From Xanthoparmelia taractica (lineage: Eukaryota; Ascomycota; Lecanoromycetes; Lecanorales; Parmeliaceae), in assembly GCA_033085395.1 (NCBI GenBank), contig JANQBS010000127.1:1-64000 (forward strand): DNA of 64,000 bases, read 5' to 3'. The position numbers and the translations under genes are program-made. The notes beneath the pieces are model-generated. The model made no database searches. It was not told where the DNA came from and saw nothing but the letters and a program-made list of their open reading frames with translations. How positions within the stretch are numbered: the stretch's first letter is position 1; each line of letters starts with the position of its first letter. Of this stretch, positions 46,526 through 57,863 are shown in pieces.

Positions 46526-47200
46526 TCACCAATCGTAAACCTTCTCCTCCTGATTACCCATGGTGCCATGTCTCTCAATCCACACAGACTTAATACCCAT
46601 CTCCCTCGCCGGATGATGATCATGGAACTGACTCTGCGCCCTCTGCAGCACCTCACCCTTCTCCCCCCCCAACTCCTTCCTAACCGTCTCAAGCATGTAC
46701 CCAAAATTCCGGCGGTCAGGCTTATACGACCCGACTTCCTGCGCCGTAATGATCCTGTCAAACCTGACGCCTTCTAGCGGTCCCGCATTCGTCGCTTCAA
46801 AGCTCTCCCTGTCAACATTAGATAACACCACAAGCTTATAGTGCCGTCCCAGCCGCCGCAGCGCGTCAACCGTATCCGGAAACGCAGGCCATCTCCCCAC
46901 CGACCGCCCAAAAGCCCCACGTTCCTCCGTCGTGGGCTCTTCTTCGAGACCGACCTTGGCGGCGAACTGCGCATAGATTTCCGACGCGAGCTGGGAGTAT
47001 GGCATATCGGGCGTCTGGCGCTGTTGCGCCTTTTCGAGCCCGTGATAGATATCGAAAGTCTGCTCTCTTGTTGGTTGTTTAGCGGAGCCGAGGTGTTTGA
47101 GCAAGGGGTTCAGGCCGGTGAGGACGCCGGATCCCCAGTCGATTAGGGTGCCGTAGACGTCGAAGGATAGCAGGCGGTAATCTGTCAGTTTGGCCATCAT
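46526..47200 (-). CDS. Haloacid dehalogenase type II (HAD superfamily), 224 aa, possibly truncated
   Basis: HAD motif I is SFDVYGTLIDW (Asp14 nucleophile), motif II is VVLSNVDRE, motif III is SYKPDRRNF, and motif IV lies in the FHDHHPAREMGIKSVWI block. This fits L-2-haloacid dehalogenase-like hydrolases, which cleave small 2-halo acids by a covalent aspartyl intermediate. Fungal members often have unknown natural substrates. The first Met pair is at 47,200. The frame ends at a TGA (46,526-46,528), and the same frame then continues for 18 codons (FFTLGDMADAVEKELGGG) to a TAG at 46,469. That tail looks like the normal C-terminus of the family. The core fold and all catalytic motifs lie before the TGA, so the enzyme may still work. 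Confidence 0.8.
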   Translation of the reverse strand: MMAKLTDYRLLSFDVYGTLIDWGSGVLTGLNPLLKHLGSAKQPTREQTFDIYHGLEKAQQRQTPDMPYSQLASEIYAQFAAKVGLEEEPTTEERGAFGRSVGRWPAFPDTVDALRRLGRHYKLVVLSNVDRESFEATNAGPLEGVRFDRIITAQEVGSYKPDRRNFGYMLETVRKELGGEKGEVLQRAQSQFHDHHPAREMGIKSVWIERHGTMGNQEEKVYDW

Positions 47201-48179
47201 TTGAGAGAAAGCGGCGTGTACAGGTAAATCTTTCTTCCTTTCTTCCTTTCTTTGTATGAATTTAGAGGAAAGTTGGTTGCGAGTTCTATACTTTGAGTAG
47301 TTGCTGACGAAATATAGGCGCTCTTAATGTATACGACAGCGAGAACTGTAAAGGTTTTTATGGGTTGCTCGATCGTCGTCTCTCCGCGGCAGCACACGGC
47401 TCATGGCGGTTGTCGTCGGCAATGCCATGCCGGCGGACGCGGCAGCGCAGACTTTCAGAAGTGACCCGACCGGCGACCGGGTGCTCGCACCTTTTCCACC
47501 ATACAATGTGCGTCTACCCCATGCGTATGATGGGCTTTTAGACTCAACATGAGCGAAGTTCGTTTCGGCCCACCTACTTGGTACTCTTAGAAGATGATGG
47601 AAGTGACTCTGGCCTTGCTCAAGGCGACTGTTCTGAGGAAATTCTTTCTCAGGATCGCTTTTGTGAGGCCGCTTGTTGTTGTTTTTTTCCCCCCACGCGT
47701 GGACGGTGAGGGTTGAAAGATAGGCGAGGTATTTGTTTCCGTTCTGTGCCGTGGGTTATGCGACTTAGCGAGAGTGGGAGTGGCATGGGGTATTGTGGAA
47801 GGGTTAGATTCGGATTGAATTGGGAGAAAAGAAACTGTTTAATTGCTTCAGGCTGTAGATACAGATACTCTATCGAAAAACATTATTTATAACAGAAGAG
47901 GCAGCTAGTTTCCCTTCGAATGAGAGTGAGATTGGAATTATTAGTACTCGAACGAGTGGCTCTGGTAAGGCAGATCAAGCTCAGAACAATTGCGATGTGA
48001 CAAAATCAAGGAGTATTAGGGGGATTCCAGTGCTTCAAACTGTGGAGGATAAGGATAGATGGCGTTCATTTCCAGCACTGATTCCAATTCGTTCTGAGCT
48101 GCTACATCACTGCTGTCGGTTCGGAAGTTCGGGACTTGGAACATCTGGCAATTGCTCCTCAAGATAACCGGAGTGACGG
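47201..48179. other. Intergenic, no gene recognised
   Basis: Contains the 5' side of the HAD gene and the 3' flank of the protease gene. A CTTTCTTCC-type pyrimidine tract near 47,229-47,250 is a likely part of the HAD promoter or leader. Confidence 0.35.
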
Positions 48180-48192
48180 CTAGATGAAACCA

Positions 48193-50706
48193 CTAATAAG
48201 CCCGCTGGCTACCGAGTCGGCCAAGTGCTCCATGTTGAGACCTGTTGGCTCCTGTTTGGTCCAAGCGATCCCGCCTTTCGTTGCTATGGGCGCTACCATC
48301 GCGAAGGGAATGGAGGCTGCGTTTTGAGGAGAGGCCTTGATTTCCAGTACGCTTGGATAGAGTACTTCTGAGCATGGTAGAATCGTCGGCGAAAGTAGAC
48401 TCTTGACCCAGGACATTGCGGACAATCTTGCCAACTTTTGGATCGATGGCTGTTGCGACCATCGGAGCAACCTTCATGGCGATGGGCGTAATGGTCTTGA
48501 TCGCGCTGCCGATGAAATCGAAGAAGCCTTCCTCTTGCAGCTGCTGGGGTGGGAGCCTCATCACCGCTTTAAGGGCAGCATCAGCGACAAGTGCACGCTG
48601 GGCAAGAGGATCAGCAGCGAGAAGCTGAGCGGATTGGCCAGAGCTAGGCTGATCCTCAAAGGACTCGGCGCCACCGGATTGTTTCATCACGTCAACGAGG
48701 ATGGGAAGGCCGTGCTTGACCGCAGCGAGCACGCCTTTGCGGGCCAAACGAGTACCTGCCTTGATGACATCGAAAAAGCCTTCTTCCGAGTCACCGTCCA
48801 TCGCAGATTCCTGAAGATTCTGCTGCAAAGACGCTTGGAGATGATCCAGAAAAGCTTCGGCCTGATGATCAGCTGGCTGGTCGATGGCGGAAGTGTACAG
48901 AACAGTCGGTCGGAAAGGCTCAGACGTGGTAGCTTCGAAGCTTTCTGCGCCGCCTACTACTTTCTGGTTGTAGTTGTGGAGCGAGTCAAGCGCAATTTTT
49001 AGAGCAGGTTCCATCATAGCACCCATCACACGAGGAGCGGCCTTGCGGATCACAGGTAGTGCTTTCATGACTGTATCCTTAATGTCGCTAAAGATACTCT
49101 CCTCCAAACCAGGAGGTAGCTGTACCGACTGGAGAGCGCTCAGCGTAGCTTCAGCCAGGATCGCTCTTTCCATGGAACCTTCATGGGTAGCCGGCCCATC
49201 AATGGCGCTTTCAGCGGCCACTGTCTCCGCAGTGATATTACTAGCGGCATTCAAAGCGAACCCAGCGAGCGCACCGATAGGGCCTGCGCCAATAAGTCCT
49301 AATCCAGCAGGAAGTGCAGATGCTACGGTCCTCAGCACGTCCATGAATCCTTCCTCCTCCGACTCAGTGAGTTGACTTTTGGCGGTAATACTCCGGGCCT
49401 GAGGAACTCCACCATCCTGGATGAGCTTCGTAATGGTAGGACGTCGCTGATGCTGAGAGCGGGTTGGTGTCTGGGGGACAACCGGTCCTTCAGAGTGCTG
49501 CGCACGAGAAGCGTGCTGCACTTGGGAAGCATGACGGATCTCGGCTTTGCGGGACTTACAAACCTCGCAGATGGCAGGAGTAGTCGTACTCATGCTGACT
49601 GGAATGCTTGAACCATAACCTGATGGCACGGGAGCGGAAATACTTCTGTTTCCTGTGACGGGAATAAGATTCAAGGCATCATTTGGCGAAGGCAACCCAA
49701 AAGCAGCGATATAATCTCCATAAGGATTGCCATATTTTCCAATGACCGAAGCAGAGTTGAATGTCCCTCCGTACACGTGTGCTCCAATGGAGGTCAAGTC
49801 GTCTTGTCTTAAGACTGGAGATCCGGAGTTACCTGATTGACGGCCATTAGATGTCTTCACGTAGATATGTACGGTTGTGCACAAGACTCACCGCCAAAAG
49901 TATCGATCTGATATTCCAACATAGTGTCGGCTTGTTTAGATAGGTCGAACTCTGTTGGAAGGAAACACTCATACATGTGGGCTCCTTTCTCGCCAGTGTG
50001 CTTGTCCTTCAAGTCACCTGGATAGCCAACAACACCGAGGACCATGTTCCCTTGAGAAGGTGTCTCCTCAAATCGTACGGGGGTGATTCCAGTGAAAGGT
50101 GTCTCGACTTGCATGAAGCTCACATCGAAGGATTTTTGACCTTTAGTTTTGACCCAGCCTTCGGTTGTGACGATTCTCTTGACATATCTGAATTGAACAT
50201 TCGGGTCTTTCTCCGACTCATGTCCATCGTATCCAATGTAGGCTTTTACTTCAGTAGCACGACCCAGCTTGTGGCCCCAGTCGTAACTGCAGTGTCCAGC
50301 AGTGACAAAGATGTCAGGCTTGATAAGCCAGCCAGTACCCATGGACCAGCTTCCAGGCTTCTGAAACTCGTAGTGGGTGAAGAGCTTTACGATGGCTATA
50401 CAGCAATTTGAGCGATGCGTACCTACATAGAGCGGTGACAGCTGACTTACATCGATACTTCCCACCAGGGGCAAAGTGAATTTTGTCGACCAAGCGACGA
50501 TCGTCATCTCCGTTGACACTTTCCTGGCTTTCGTTCTTCATATCAAGGGAGAAGGTAGCCTCGGGTGCCGGTGGTTGAGCGCGGGTAGGCGCAAGATTCC
50601 ATACGGCGGCCAAAGTTCGGCGCACCTCATACGCTTTGGCATTGAGGTTGAGCGCCGCATCCTTGACGTCATTTGACTTTGCAACGGCGGTCTTAATTAT
50701 GGTCAT
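48193..50706 (-). CDS. V8-like serine protease fused to a four-cassette repeat domain, 799 aa
   Basis: Exons 50706-50451, 50395-49892 and 49832-48193 sum to 800 codons with the stop. A frame-open upstream ATG at 50,769 also exists. No signal peptide is visible, so it is probably intracellular. The protease triad is His120 (VTAGHC), Asp176 (SFDVSF) and Ser256 (GGNSGSPV). A Thr five residues before the Ser and the His in IGAH match the S1-pocket residues of staphylococcal V8, implying a cut after Glu. Residues 310-410 are a linker with a CEVCKSRK pair. Residues 411-740 hold four cassettes starting EE415, EE499, EE605 and EE689 (the number is the residue after Glu-Glu). Each starts like GFFD/GFMD/SIFSD, is amphipathic with a central Pro, and is followed by spacers with GGAESFE. 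The last 60 residues look out of frame. Confidence 0.78.
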
Positions 50707-50769
50707 CTTGTACAACGAGTTGTTCGAAAGGATCTTGTGGGTATGTTCAATGTATGTTTGCAAGAGCAA

Positions 50770-53003
50770 CGATGTGAAGACGGTTTCTGATGTTATGACT
50801 TCTGAATGTCGAAGGGGGGATTTGGTATCTTATTTATATTCCAAAGACCTGCTCCTCGCTCTATCGTCACGCGCTCACTTTGGTGGTGATGTGAACGTAC
50901 CATGATCAAGGTTGTAGACCAAGTGCTAAAAATGGTCCAGGTTTCCAACAAAAACATACCGTTTACTGTATGGAGAAAAGGTGCAAGCTGTATCCCTTGT
51001 AGATCAACCGATTCAGCTGAGAAAAGCCAGCCATCGATAGGACATTCTCGGTCTCCATGTCACGGCGTCGTCAGTGATCGACTGTAAATTGATCATTTCT
51101 GAATAAATTGGTGGTCGTAAATGCATAACTGTCAACCGGAGATGTCGAATATGGTCGTCCGATATTGGAGGATTATCCCAGACTGTAAAGGTGACATCCG
51201 CGGCTATTGCTTCATGTAACTAGAACTAGACGGCCAAAGGTGGTAGACATTAACCCTGTAGAACAGCTCAATAGTCTCTTCCTGACTCAGGCAGCCATTT
51301 CGCATCGAGTGCTGTAAACGGAAAGATCTTCTACTGTGATTTTCCAGAAAGGAAAGGGCCGGAAGCAACGAAATTGCTGCCAGAACTCAGGCACGAGCAC
51401 GGGGTTGACCTCTTTGCATTCAAACCTGCAGAATATTCAACGAGCTCAAACAAGTCACTCTCGGTTATCGCTCCCTTAAAGAGAATGGCAAGCCCATAGA
51501 ATAGGAAATAAGCCGTGTTGCTCGTTAGGATTATTTGCCGGAATATTTTAGGGAGGCGCCTTCTAGGATAAAGCACCCCTGAATTTGATTCTCATTTGGA
51601 GGACCTGCATATACACCAGAGAATCACAACGGGCCAGCTGACGGAGGAAACGTGGCTGCTTCACCAATCAGTGCTTTTGCTATTGCACTCCGAAGATTAC
51701 GTCGTAGAGGGTTACTGGGGACCTCCTTCCTCATGCCTTTAGATAGTCTTTTTGTTTAGTTCTAACCCACGTTAGAACTAATCAAGACGAGCCTGGATGA
51801 TCCTTCAGAGCGTCACCACAATCTCAGCTGACCGATCCATCGCCAAGACCAAACTCTATGGATATCTCTGAGTTTCCTCTTACCCTAATATGACCCATTG
51901 GGAATCTGGATTGTTTTGTCCCCACCCGAACCAAATGAGAACAGCCACAAGTCCGGAAAAGAGTTGATCGCGCCATAGAATTGGTGACAGCGGAAGGAGG
52001 TCTCAGGCCGGTCGGTATGCCGGAAACGCCCTGACAGCTACTGAGATCATAGCTGCGAAAGGAGGGTATAATGAATGCAATGAGAAGGAGTGGACATAAT
52101 CCATGGAGGGACGGCACATGGTCTTGCAATGCATGCAGTTTCCCATTGAATTACGCTTGCAGTGAGATGTGAGCTGAGAGCTGACATCGAAACATGCCGA
52201 CTAAGGGTTTGTAAGAATTTTCCGAGATCACGGTGCCACGGTGAAGTCCTAGATCATGCAAAATAAAGAAAATGCCCTGGTTTTTGGATATGCGATAGCC
52301 AGGAGAGGTATTTCCAGCTCTTATTGGCTAAAGCATGGAAGCCCAGCTAGCCGAAACGGGTAACGCGAACATTTCAGCTCTGAGCGCAGCGAAGCCCCCA
52401 CAGCTGTACGCAAAGCAGCAAATCAACGCAGCTCAATTCAACCCACATGTTCAAACTGGCACTCATCAGCAATTTCGGGGGAAGTCGCGTGAAGTGGATG
52501 TCTCTCTGTGTGCTATAATGATGCATGACGGGGTAAAGCAGTGTGAGAAGCGCATTGACCTCTAGAGCCAGCCCTCGGAGTCTTGATGTCAAAGATAAGG
52601 ATGTTGTTGCACGTTTGGTCTGCCTTGGTCTCATTAGTTGTCGTAGCTGGATGACTCGAGTCTGTTCTGCAATCCGATAGATTTCGCTCTCAGGGGCAAG
52701 CACCGCAGGGTGTCAATGAGAGTGCAGTGTAGTAAAGGCTCGGATGAGGGTGTCAGGGGAAAGATGGGTATAGTATCGACAATTCTCTCAGGACACTCCA
52801 TTTCCTGTTGTAAGACATCCTTATCCCTGTGTCCCTGCAAACTGTTTGTACGTTCGCTAGCGTCCGCATAAGGCTGAGCTTAAGCCTGCAGCTACTTCGT
52901 ACCGTCGTACCAAAGCAAGTTCATTCTCTTGCTATCGACTTCCACACTGTGCACATTGAGGTAAAACGGACATCAAGGGAGGTCGAGTCGTGGATCAAGA
53001 GCA
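50770..53003. other. Long gene-poor interval
   Basis: About 2.2 kb with only short ORFs lacking motifs or splice support. The first part is the promoter of the protease gene, and the last 150 bases are the promoter of COX19. Confidence 0.35.
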
Positions 53004-53333
53004 ATGAGTTTCGGTGGGCCTGGCGGAGGACAGAAAAACGCCAAACCGATTCCCCCCGAGAGAGGGAGCTTTCCTCTGGACCACGACGGAGAGTGCAAGC
53101 CCATCATAGCAGGCTATCTCCGATGTTTGCGCAGAGTCAAGGGAACGAATGATCAGGAATGTCGATTGATGGCAAAGGAGTACCTCAAATGTCGTATGGA
53201 GAACAATCTGATGGCGCCTGATGAAATGAAGAACCTGGGATTTGCGGAAGACGAGAAGATCGAACCAATACCAAACCACGCCGGTGGAGCAACGGCACAT
53301 AGCGTTAGGGATGATGGAAAGAAGATATCTTGA
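53004..53333 (+). CDS. cox19: Cytochrome c oxidase assembly protein COX19, 109 aa
   Basis: Intronless. The twin CX9C (CHCH) motif is exact: Cys31-Cys41 (CKPIIAGYLRC) and Cys53-Cys63 (CRLMAKEYLKC), in a helical hairpin preceded by a Gly-rich N-terminus (MSFGGPGGG). COX19 is a small soluble protein imported into the mitochondrial intermembrane space through the Mia40 relay. It supports copper delivery to cytochrome c oxidase through the Cox11 branch. Length fits the family (about 90-110 aa). The gene lies 93 bp upstream of NPR3 on the same strand, so a compact or overlapping promoter arrangement is likely. Confidence 0.93.
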   Translation: MSFGGPGGGQKNAKPIPPERGSFPLDHDGECKPIIAGYLRCLRRVKGTNDQECRLMAKEYLKCRMENNLMAPDEMKNLGFAEDEKIEPIPNHAGGATAHSVRDDGKKIS

Positions 53334-53426
53334 TCATTCAGAAGCCCGTAACATCTACATACAAGTCTCCCCCAGCAATACGCTACATTCGCAGCATTAG
53401 GCACTTGCAGCTACCCCACCAGCGAG

Positions 53427-55705
53427 ATGGCATCCTATCCTCTGCCACCCAACCCTTGCCTAATCGCAATACTTTTGCTGGTAAAAACAACATCTGAGCC
53501 GCGCATCATCTTTCATTACCCACCAAAACCGGGTGAAGACAATTCCCATTTTACAGACATGTTTAAAGAGAACCCTACTGCCGACGATTCATCCAGTTCC
53601 TCAAGCGATGATAATAGCCAAGATTCTCCAGCAGAAACCACCAAACCCGTTGAGCAAAAGGAGGAAAATAACACCGGAAAAAGTCCTCCAGAAGTGGATG
53701 AGGTTGGCTCCGCGTCACCAGAAAAGAGCGACGGCCTGCAAGGGGTCAAGGCGAAGCTACAATGGAACGATTTATTCGGCTACCAGTCCAATGTCCTGTC
53801 AAAGATCCTTTTACCTGCTGCGAGCGGTCATAAGAAGAGGTTCGAAGCTGGCCTAAATGATATGGTGTTTCTCGGACGCCCCGTTTTTGCGAGGCCCGAT
53901 GGTACCTGGAAGAAACCAAGGAAACTGAGAAGGTCGTCTAGCAAAAGTAATATTACTGCGGAGAAAATCAAGGACGTTCAGGAGCGGAGAAAAAGCGCGA
54001 AGGTAGAGAGTGATTATGCGAACAAGGACAGTGGGACATCCGGCTTGGAGACTGAAATGGAGAGCCAAGCTGACTCACATGGAGATGAAGAGACCTTAAA
54101 AAAGGAAGAGGCGATCGAGGAAGGTGAGCCTGTCGAGCAGATACCGGACACCAAGAGCAACCGAACTAGCAAGTCGGACATGCTCTTGCCAAACAAAGCA
54201 AAGCAGAAGCCATTGGCAATGTTTCACGTCGTCTTCGTGCTTCGGCCTCCTGCACTCGAATATCATCTACGAGTGAAAGAGATGTACGACAATGTCACTA
54301 GGAAGTTTTCCAAGGCTATGAAGTGGGAGCAAACCCGCTCAGGGTACGTGGCGAGGGAAATTGCTGTAATCGCGTCGTTGACCAAGCACATGGATAAATC
54401 GAACAGTAAGAAATGTTCAAAAAACGGGCGTGATTGTCGCTCATATGTACAGGCGAAAAGCAAAACCTAGCAACGTTGTATCACGACTTGATCACGCGGT
54501 CTAGCCTGGCGAGAGCTATATGTACTCTTTACAACAGCATCACGGCTTCTCAAGTCGCCCATATCAGTCTGAGCCCAACATTGTCTCTGTCTCTCCAGAT
54601 CCCATTTCCCACTTCGATCCCAGTACTTCCAAACGCACTTGCGCCCCAGCTGCCAGGCCTCTGGCTAACAACCGCCAACTCCATGCCGACCGACGATGAC
54701 GTTCATAGTAACGGGCCCCAATTAGGAGCACATTTCACCCTCTTGTTATTATCAGATGTTCAGTCAATCATAGCAGATATTAATGCCACCGCATCCCCCA
54801 TTACTGGACCTCTGATCCGCTACCTCCGGGCCACGACATCCACCAAATCATTCCTGCAAATTTCCCAATCCTCAGGCATTTCCCTTACCGACATCCAATT
54901 CCTCGCCTCCCACCTCATCTACTGGAGACGTGCCCGAGCAATTCCGCCGCTCCACCAACGCGACGTCTACATTGTATCACCAAATGCTGACATGCGGAAC
55001 CTAGCAACATCATCTCAGAACTTTGCCAAAGCTTTTCCTGCGCTCCCACCACTATCCAAGCTTCTCAACTTGCTGTCATTCACGCCGAGGCCATACTCGA
55101 CCCTCATTCCCAGCAAAGATCACAAGTCCACCTACATGGATATCCTGGCCTGGCTGATGCGCGGAGGCTGGGTAACTCAGCTACGAACCTTTGCCTGGGT
55201 GCGAGTGCCCGCCCACATCAAAGAAGCCGTGGCCAAGGAGACAGCGATCAGCGCAACATCACGCACAAAATCCTCCAAAATCGAAAGTACGAATAACACC
55301 GACATCGACACCGACTTTTCCAGCACCAGCACCAGCAGCGTAAACCTAAGCGTGCCCGCTTCCCACACATCCTCCGACTCCCCCTCCCTCTCCCCCACAT
55401 CAAGCACCCACACCACCTTCCCCATTCGCCCACCTCCCACCCGCCACGAAAGCGCCTCCATAATACCAGCCCCGCGTCTCGCATCAGCCCTCCCCTCTCG
55501 CTACCTCTCCGCCATCTCCACGCACATTCTCAACACCCAAGGCGCCGAGTCGCAATCCGCCTGGGATAAGAGCGTCAATTACTTCGACGGACATCACGCT
55601 ATTGAGACGATTCCGGTCCGGGAGGGTTGGAAGCGGAAGAGGGTTGCGGAGTTGATTGTGGGATGGGAGGGGTTGGGGGTGTTGGTTCGGGGGAGGCATT
55701 GGTAG
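53427..55705 (+). CDS. npr3: Nitrogen permease regulator 3 (SEACIT/GATOR1 subunit), 743 aa
   Basis: Exons 53,427-54,405 and 54,453-55,705 are joined by a 47 bp GTAAGA..TGTACAG intron (744 codons with the stop). The N-terminus has the longin-like strand LIAILLLVKTTSEPRIIFHYPP, followed by an acidic, Ser-rich loop. Further on, LQWNDLFGYQSNVLSKIL and MVFLGRPVF, then MFHVVFVLRPP, are conserved NPR3 blocks. The C-terminal half contains a winged-helix-like region (YMDILAWLMRGGWVTQLRTF) and a Ser/Thr-rich insert (about residues 600-650). Npr2-Npr3 with Iml1 forms SEACIT (GATOR1), the GTPase-activating complex that turns down TORC1 on amino-acid or nitrogen starvation at the vacuole. Confidence 0.92.
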
Positions 55706-56097
55706 GGTTCGACGGGTAGAAACCCCGAAGTTTGGAAATGAACGCGCTCGGGAATATCTTCTCAACCGTGTCTGGAACTACGGCCATGGATTATTTTCAG
55801 AGAACGGACGCGAGCCCACCCCGAGAATTTACCATTAACCTCACCATTCATCCTCCAGTCTCCGAAGAGACATACTTGTTCAATACGATAATTCTAGTAC
55901 ACGATAGACATAGCCTCTCATCTCTCCATATCTACTCCATCAATCAATAGCTCTACTGAAAGCTCTTCCTCCGTTTGACCCGATAGTACATCAAATAGCA
56001 ACGCTCGCTTACGAGCAATGAATTGGATTGATTGATTGCTTGCTTTCTATAGACATGATGTATGAAAAAAAAGGGAAAGACATGCATAGTTTGTTGA
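55706..56097. other. Convergent 3' ends of npr3 and sgt2
   Basis: No coding signal. The interval between two convergent genes should hold both polyadenylation sites; none is distinctive. Confidence 0.4.
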
Positions 56098-57389
56098 TCA
56101 TGATCCTCTGCCAGCGCCTCTGCCTCCTCCGCCCATCATATTTCGTGCCCTGTATAGTCATTAGCTTTCATGCCATAAAACAACGTAAGAACGGGGGAAG
56201 AGGAGGGAAGAGAGGGAGAGATGGGGGGAGTGGAGGGTTTGATACTCACATCTCGGCAATACTGGGATCATTCATCATACTCGCCAGATCCGGCATGCCC
56301 CCTCCTCCTCCTGCCCCACCGGCACCTCCTCTTCCAGCACCACCCGCACCCGCACCACCACCACCACCACCACCACCGAGACCAAATCTCTCCGCCATGC
56401 CTCTCAACTGCGGATTATTCATCAACCCCTGCAGCGCCTCGGGATTGCTCATGAGATTCTGCGCCATATTCGCAAACATGGGGTTACTCATCAGACTGCC
56501 CAGATCTGGCATACCTCCTCCTCCGCCCCTCCCCCCACCCATCATGCCCGCAAGCGCGCTAAGATCCGGCATGCCTCCCGCACCCGCACCCCCACCCCCA
56601 GCACTCCCCCCCTCATCCACCTCCTCCTCCAACCCCCTCGCCTTCTCCTCCCTCTCCACCTCCTCCACCTTCTCCTTCGCAGTCCGAAACCCCTTCTTCA
56701 TCGCCTCGCTCCCCCCATTCCCCTCGTACTCAATCCCCTTCCCATAAGCCTCCATGCTCCCCCTCGCATCTCCGAGCACGAACCGCGCGAGACCCAGTCT
56801 CGACCACGCTTTCGTGTATTTGGGGTCCGCGGCGACGGCGAGTTCGGCGTCGGCGCAGGCGGCGGCGTGGTTGTGGGAGGCGCTGTGGGCGGCGGCGCGG
56901 TTGGAGAGGTAGATTGGGTTTGTGGGGGAGAGGGCGAGGGCTTTGGTGTAGAGGTCTATGGCCGCGGCGTGGTCTTTGCGCGCCATGGCGGCGTTGCCTT
57001 GGGATTTGAAATTTTCGGATTCGGGGGTTGTGGGGGAGACGGTTGGTGTTGATTTTGGTACGTCGGCTCCGGCTGTTGTTGTGCTGCTACTGCCGGCCGT
57101 GTCTTTGCCCTTTAATTTTTCATAGACGCCGTAGATGCTTAGGAGGGACTGCGAGCCGATGGCGTCGGCCATGTGGGACTTGTTGGAGGGGTCGACATGG
57201 AAGGTGTCGGCGATGCAGGAGGTGGCTATTTCGATGCTTTCGGAGTCTTCGGGTGTCAGGGTGCCGTCCTTGAGGGAGGTCGAGAGGAAGTCGATTATGG
57301 CGAGGGCGAGACGCTTTTTGGTGTCGAGAGTGGACGCCTGGTAGGTTAGCATTGGTGGGACTGCAAAGTTGGAAGGTGAGATATACCAT
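56098..57389 (-). CDS. sgt2: Small glutamine-rich TPR co-chaperone SGT2, 380 aa
   Basis: Exon 1 is only the ATG (57,389-57,387), joined by a 49 bp intron (GTATAT..CTAACCTACCAG) to 57,337-56,250. That exon joins by GTGAGT..CTATACAG to 56,149-56,098. The result starts MASTLDTKKRLALAIIDFL, the usual SGT2 N-terminal dimerisation domain. Three TPR units follow at about residues 106-210 (NFKSQGNAAMARKDHAAAIDLY and onwards). A Gly/Met-rich domain with NPMFANMAQNLMSNPEALQ repeats follows, ending MARNMMGGGGRGAGRGS. SGT2 hands tail-anchored membrane proteins to the GET pathway and binds Hsp70/Hsp104 and Get4-Get5. A start at 57,352 within the same frame is possible but gives an atypical N-terminus. Confidence 0.88.
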
Positions 57390-57863
57390 GATGGCGCTGG
57401 GAAGTTTATGGCTATTGGAATGGTTATGAGTGATTCTTCAGAGTAAGTAATGGAGTCTGCGTAGGTAAATATGACGTGGGTAATTGGCTGTGGATAGTTC
57501 TAACGCCGAGGTTTTGCCGCCGACTATGACGATTTCGGCGTGCCAATATCAGGTGAATTGAAAAGTCAGATGTATAAGGTAGTATCCGAAACCATGCTCT
57601 TTGGAGCTTCAAAAGCCGCAAGTTCCTACGATATAAATCATAATGCAGTCCTATTGATCCATCGAGGTGGCAGCTTCTTCCCTTTACTTCGTCCTTTGTT
57701 CCTTGCTCCTCATAAGAACTTGCACTTCTATACTTGCTATACTGGCAAAATGTTGAAGCTGGTACTCATTCATGGATCATGTCAGACAGTCTTCACTTGG
57801 ACTTCTCGAGCCTTTACAATCAGTGCCTTTTCATTGACTCCCAACTCGACCTTTCATGCTAAC
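57390..57863. other. Intergenic, sgt2 promoter side
   Basis: No supported gene. It lies between the 5' end of sgt2 and the 3' end of the triplicated secreted protein gene. Confidence 0.35.

Noticed and set aside
51824..52129. 101-codon minus-strand ORF
   Set aside because: Composition is shadow-like (Ser/Arg/Cys mix), with no homology signal or neighbours.
55177..55765. Minus-strand ORFs over the end of npr3
   Set aside because: Antisense shadows of the Ser/Thr/Pro-rich part of NPR3.
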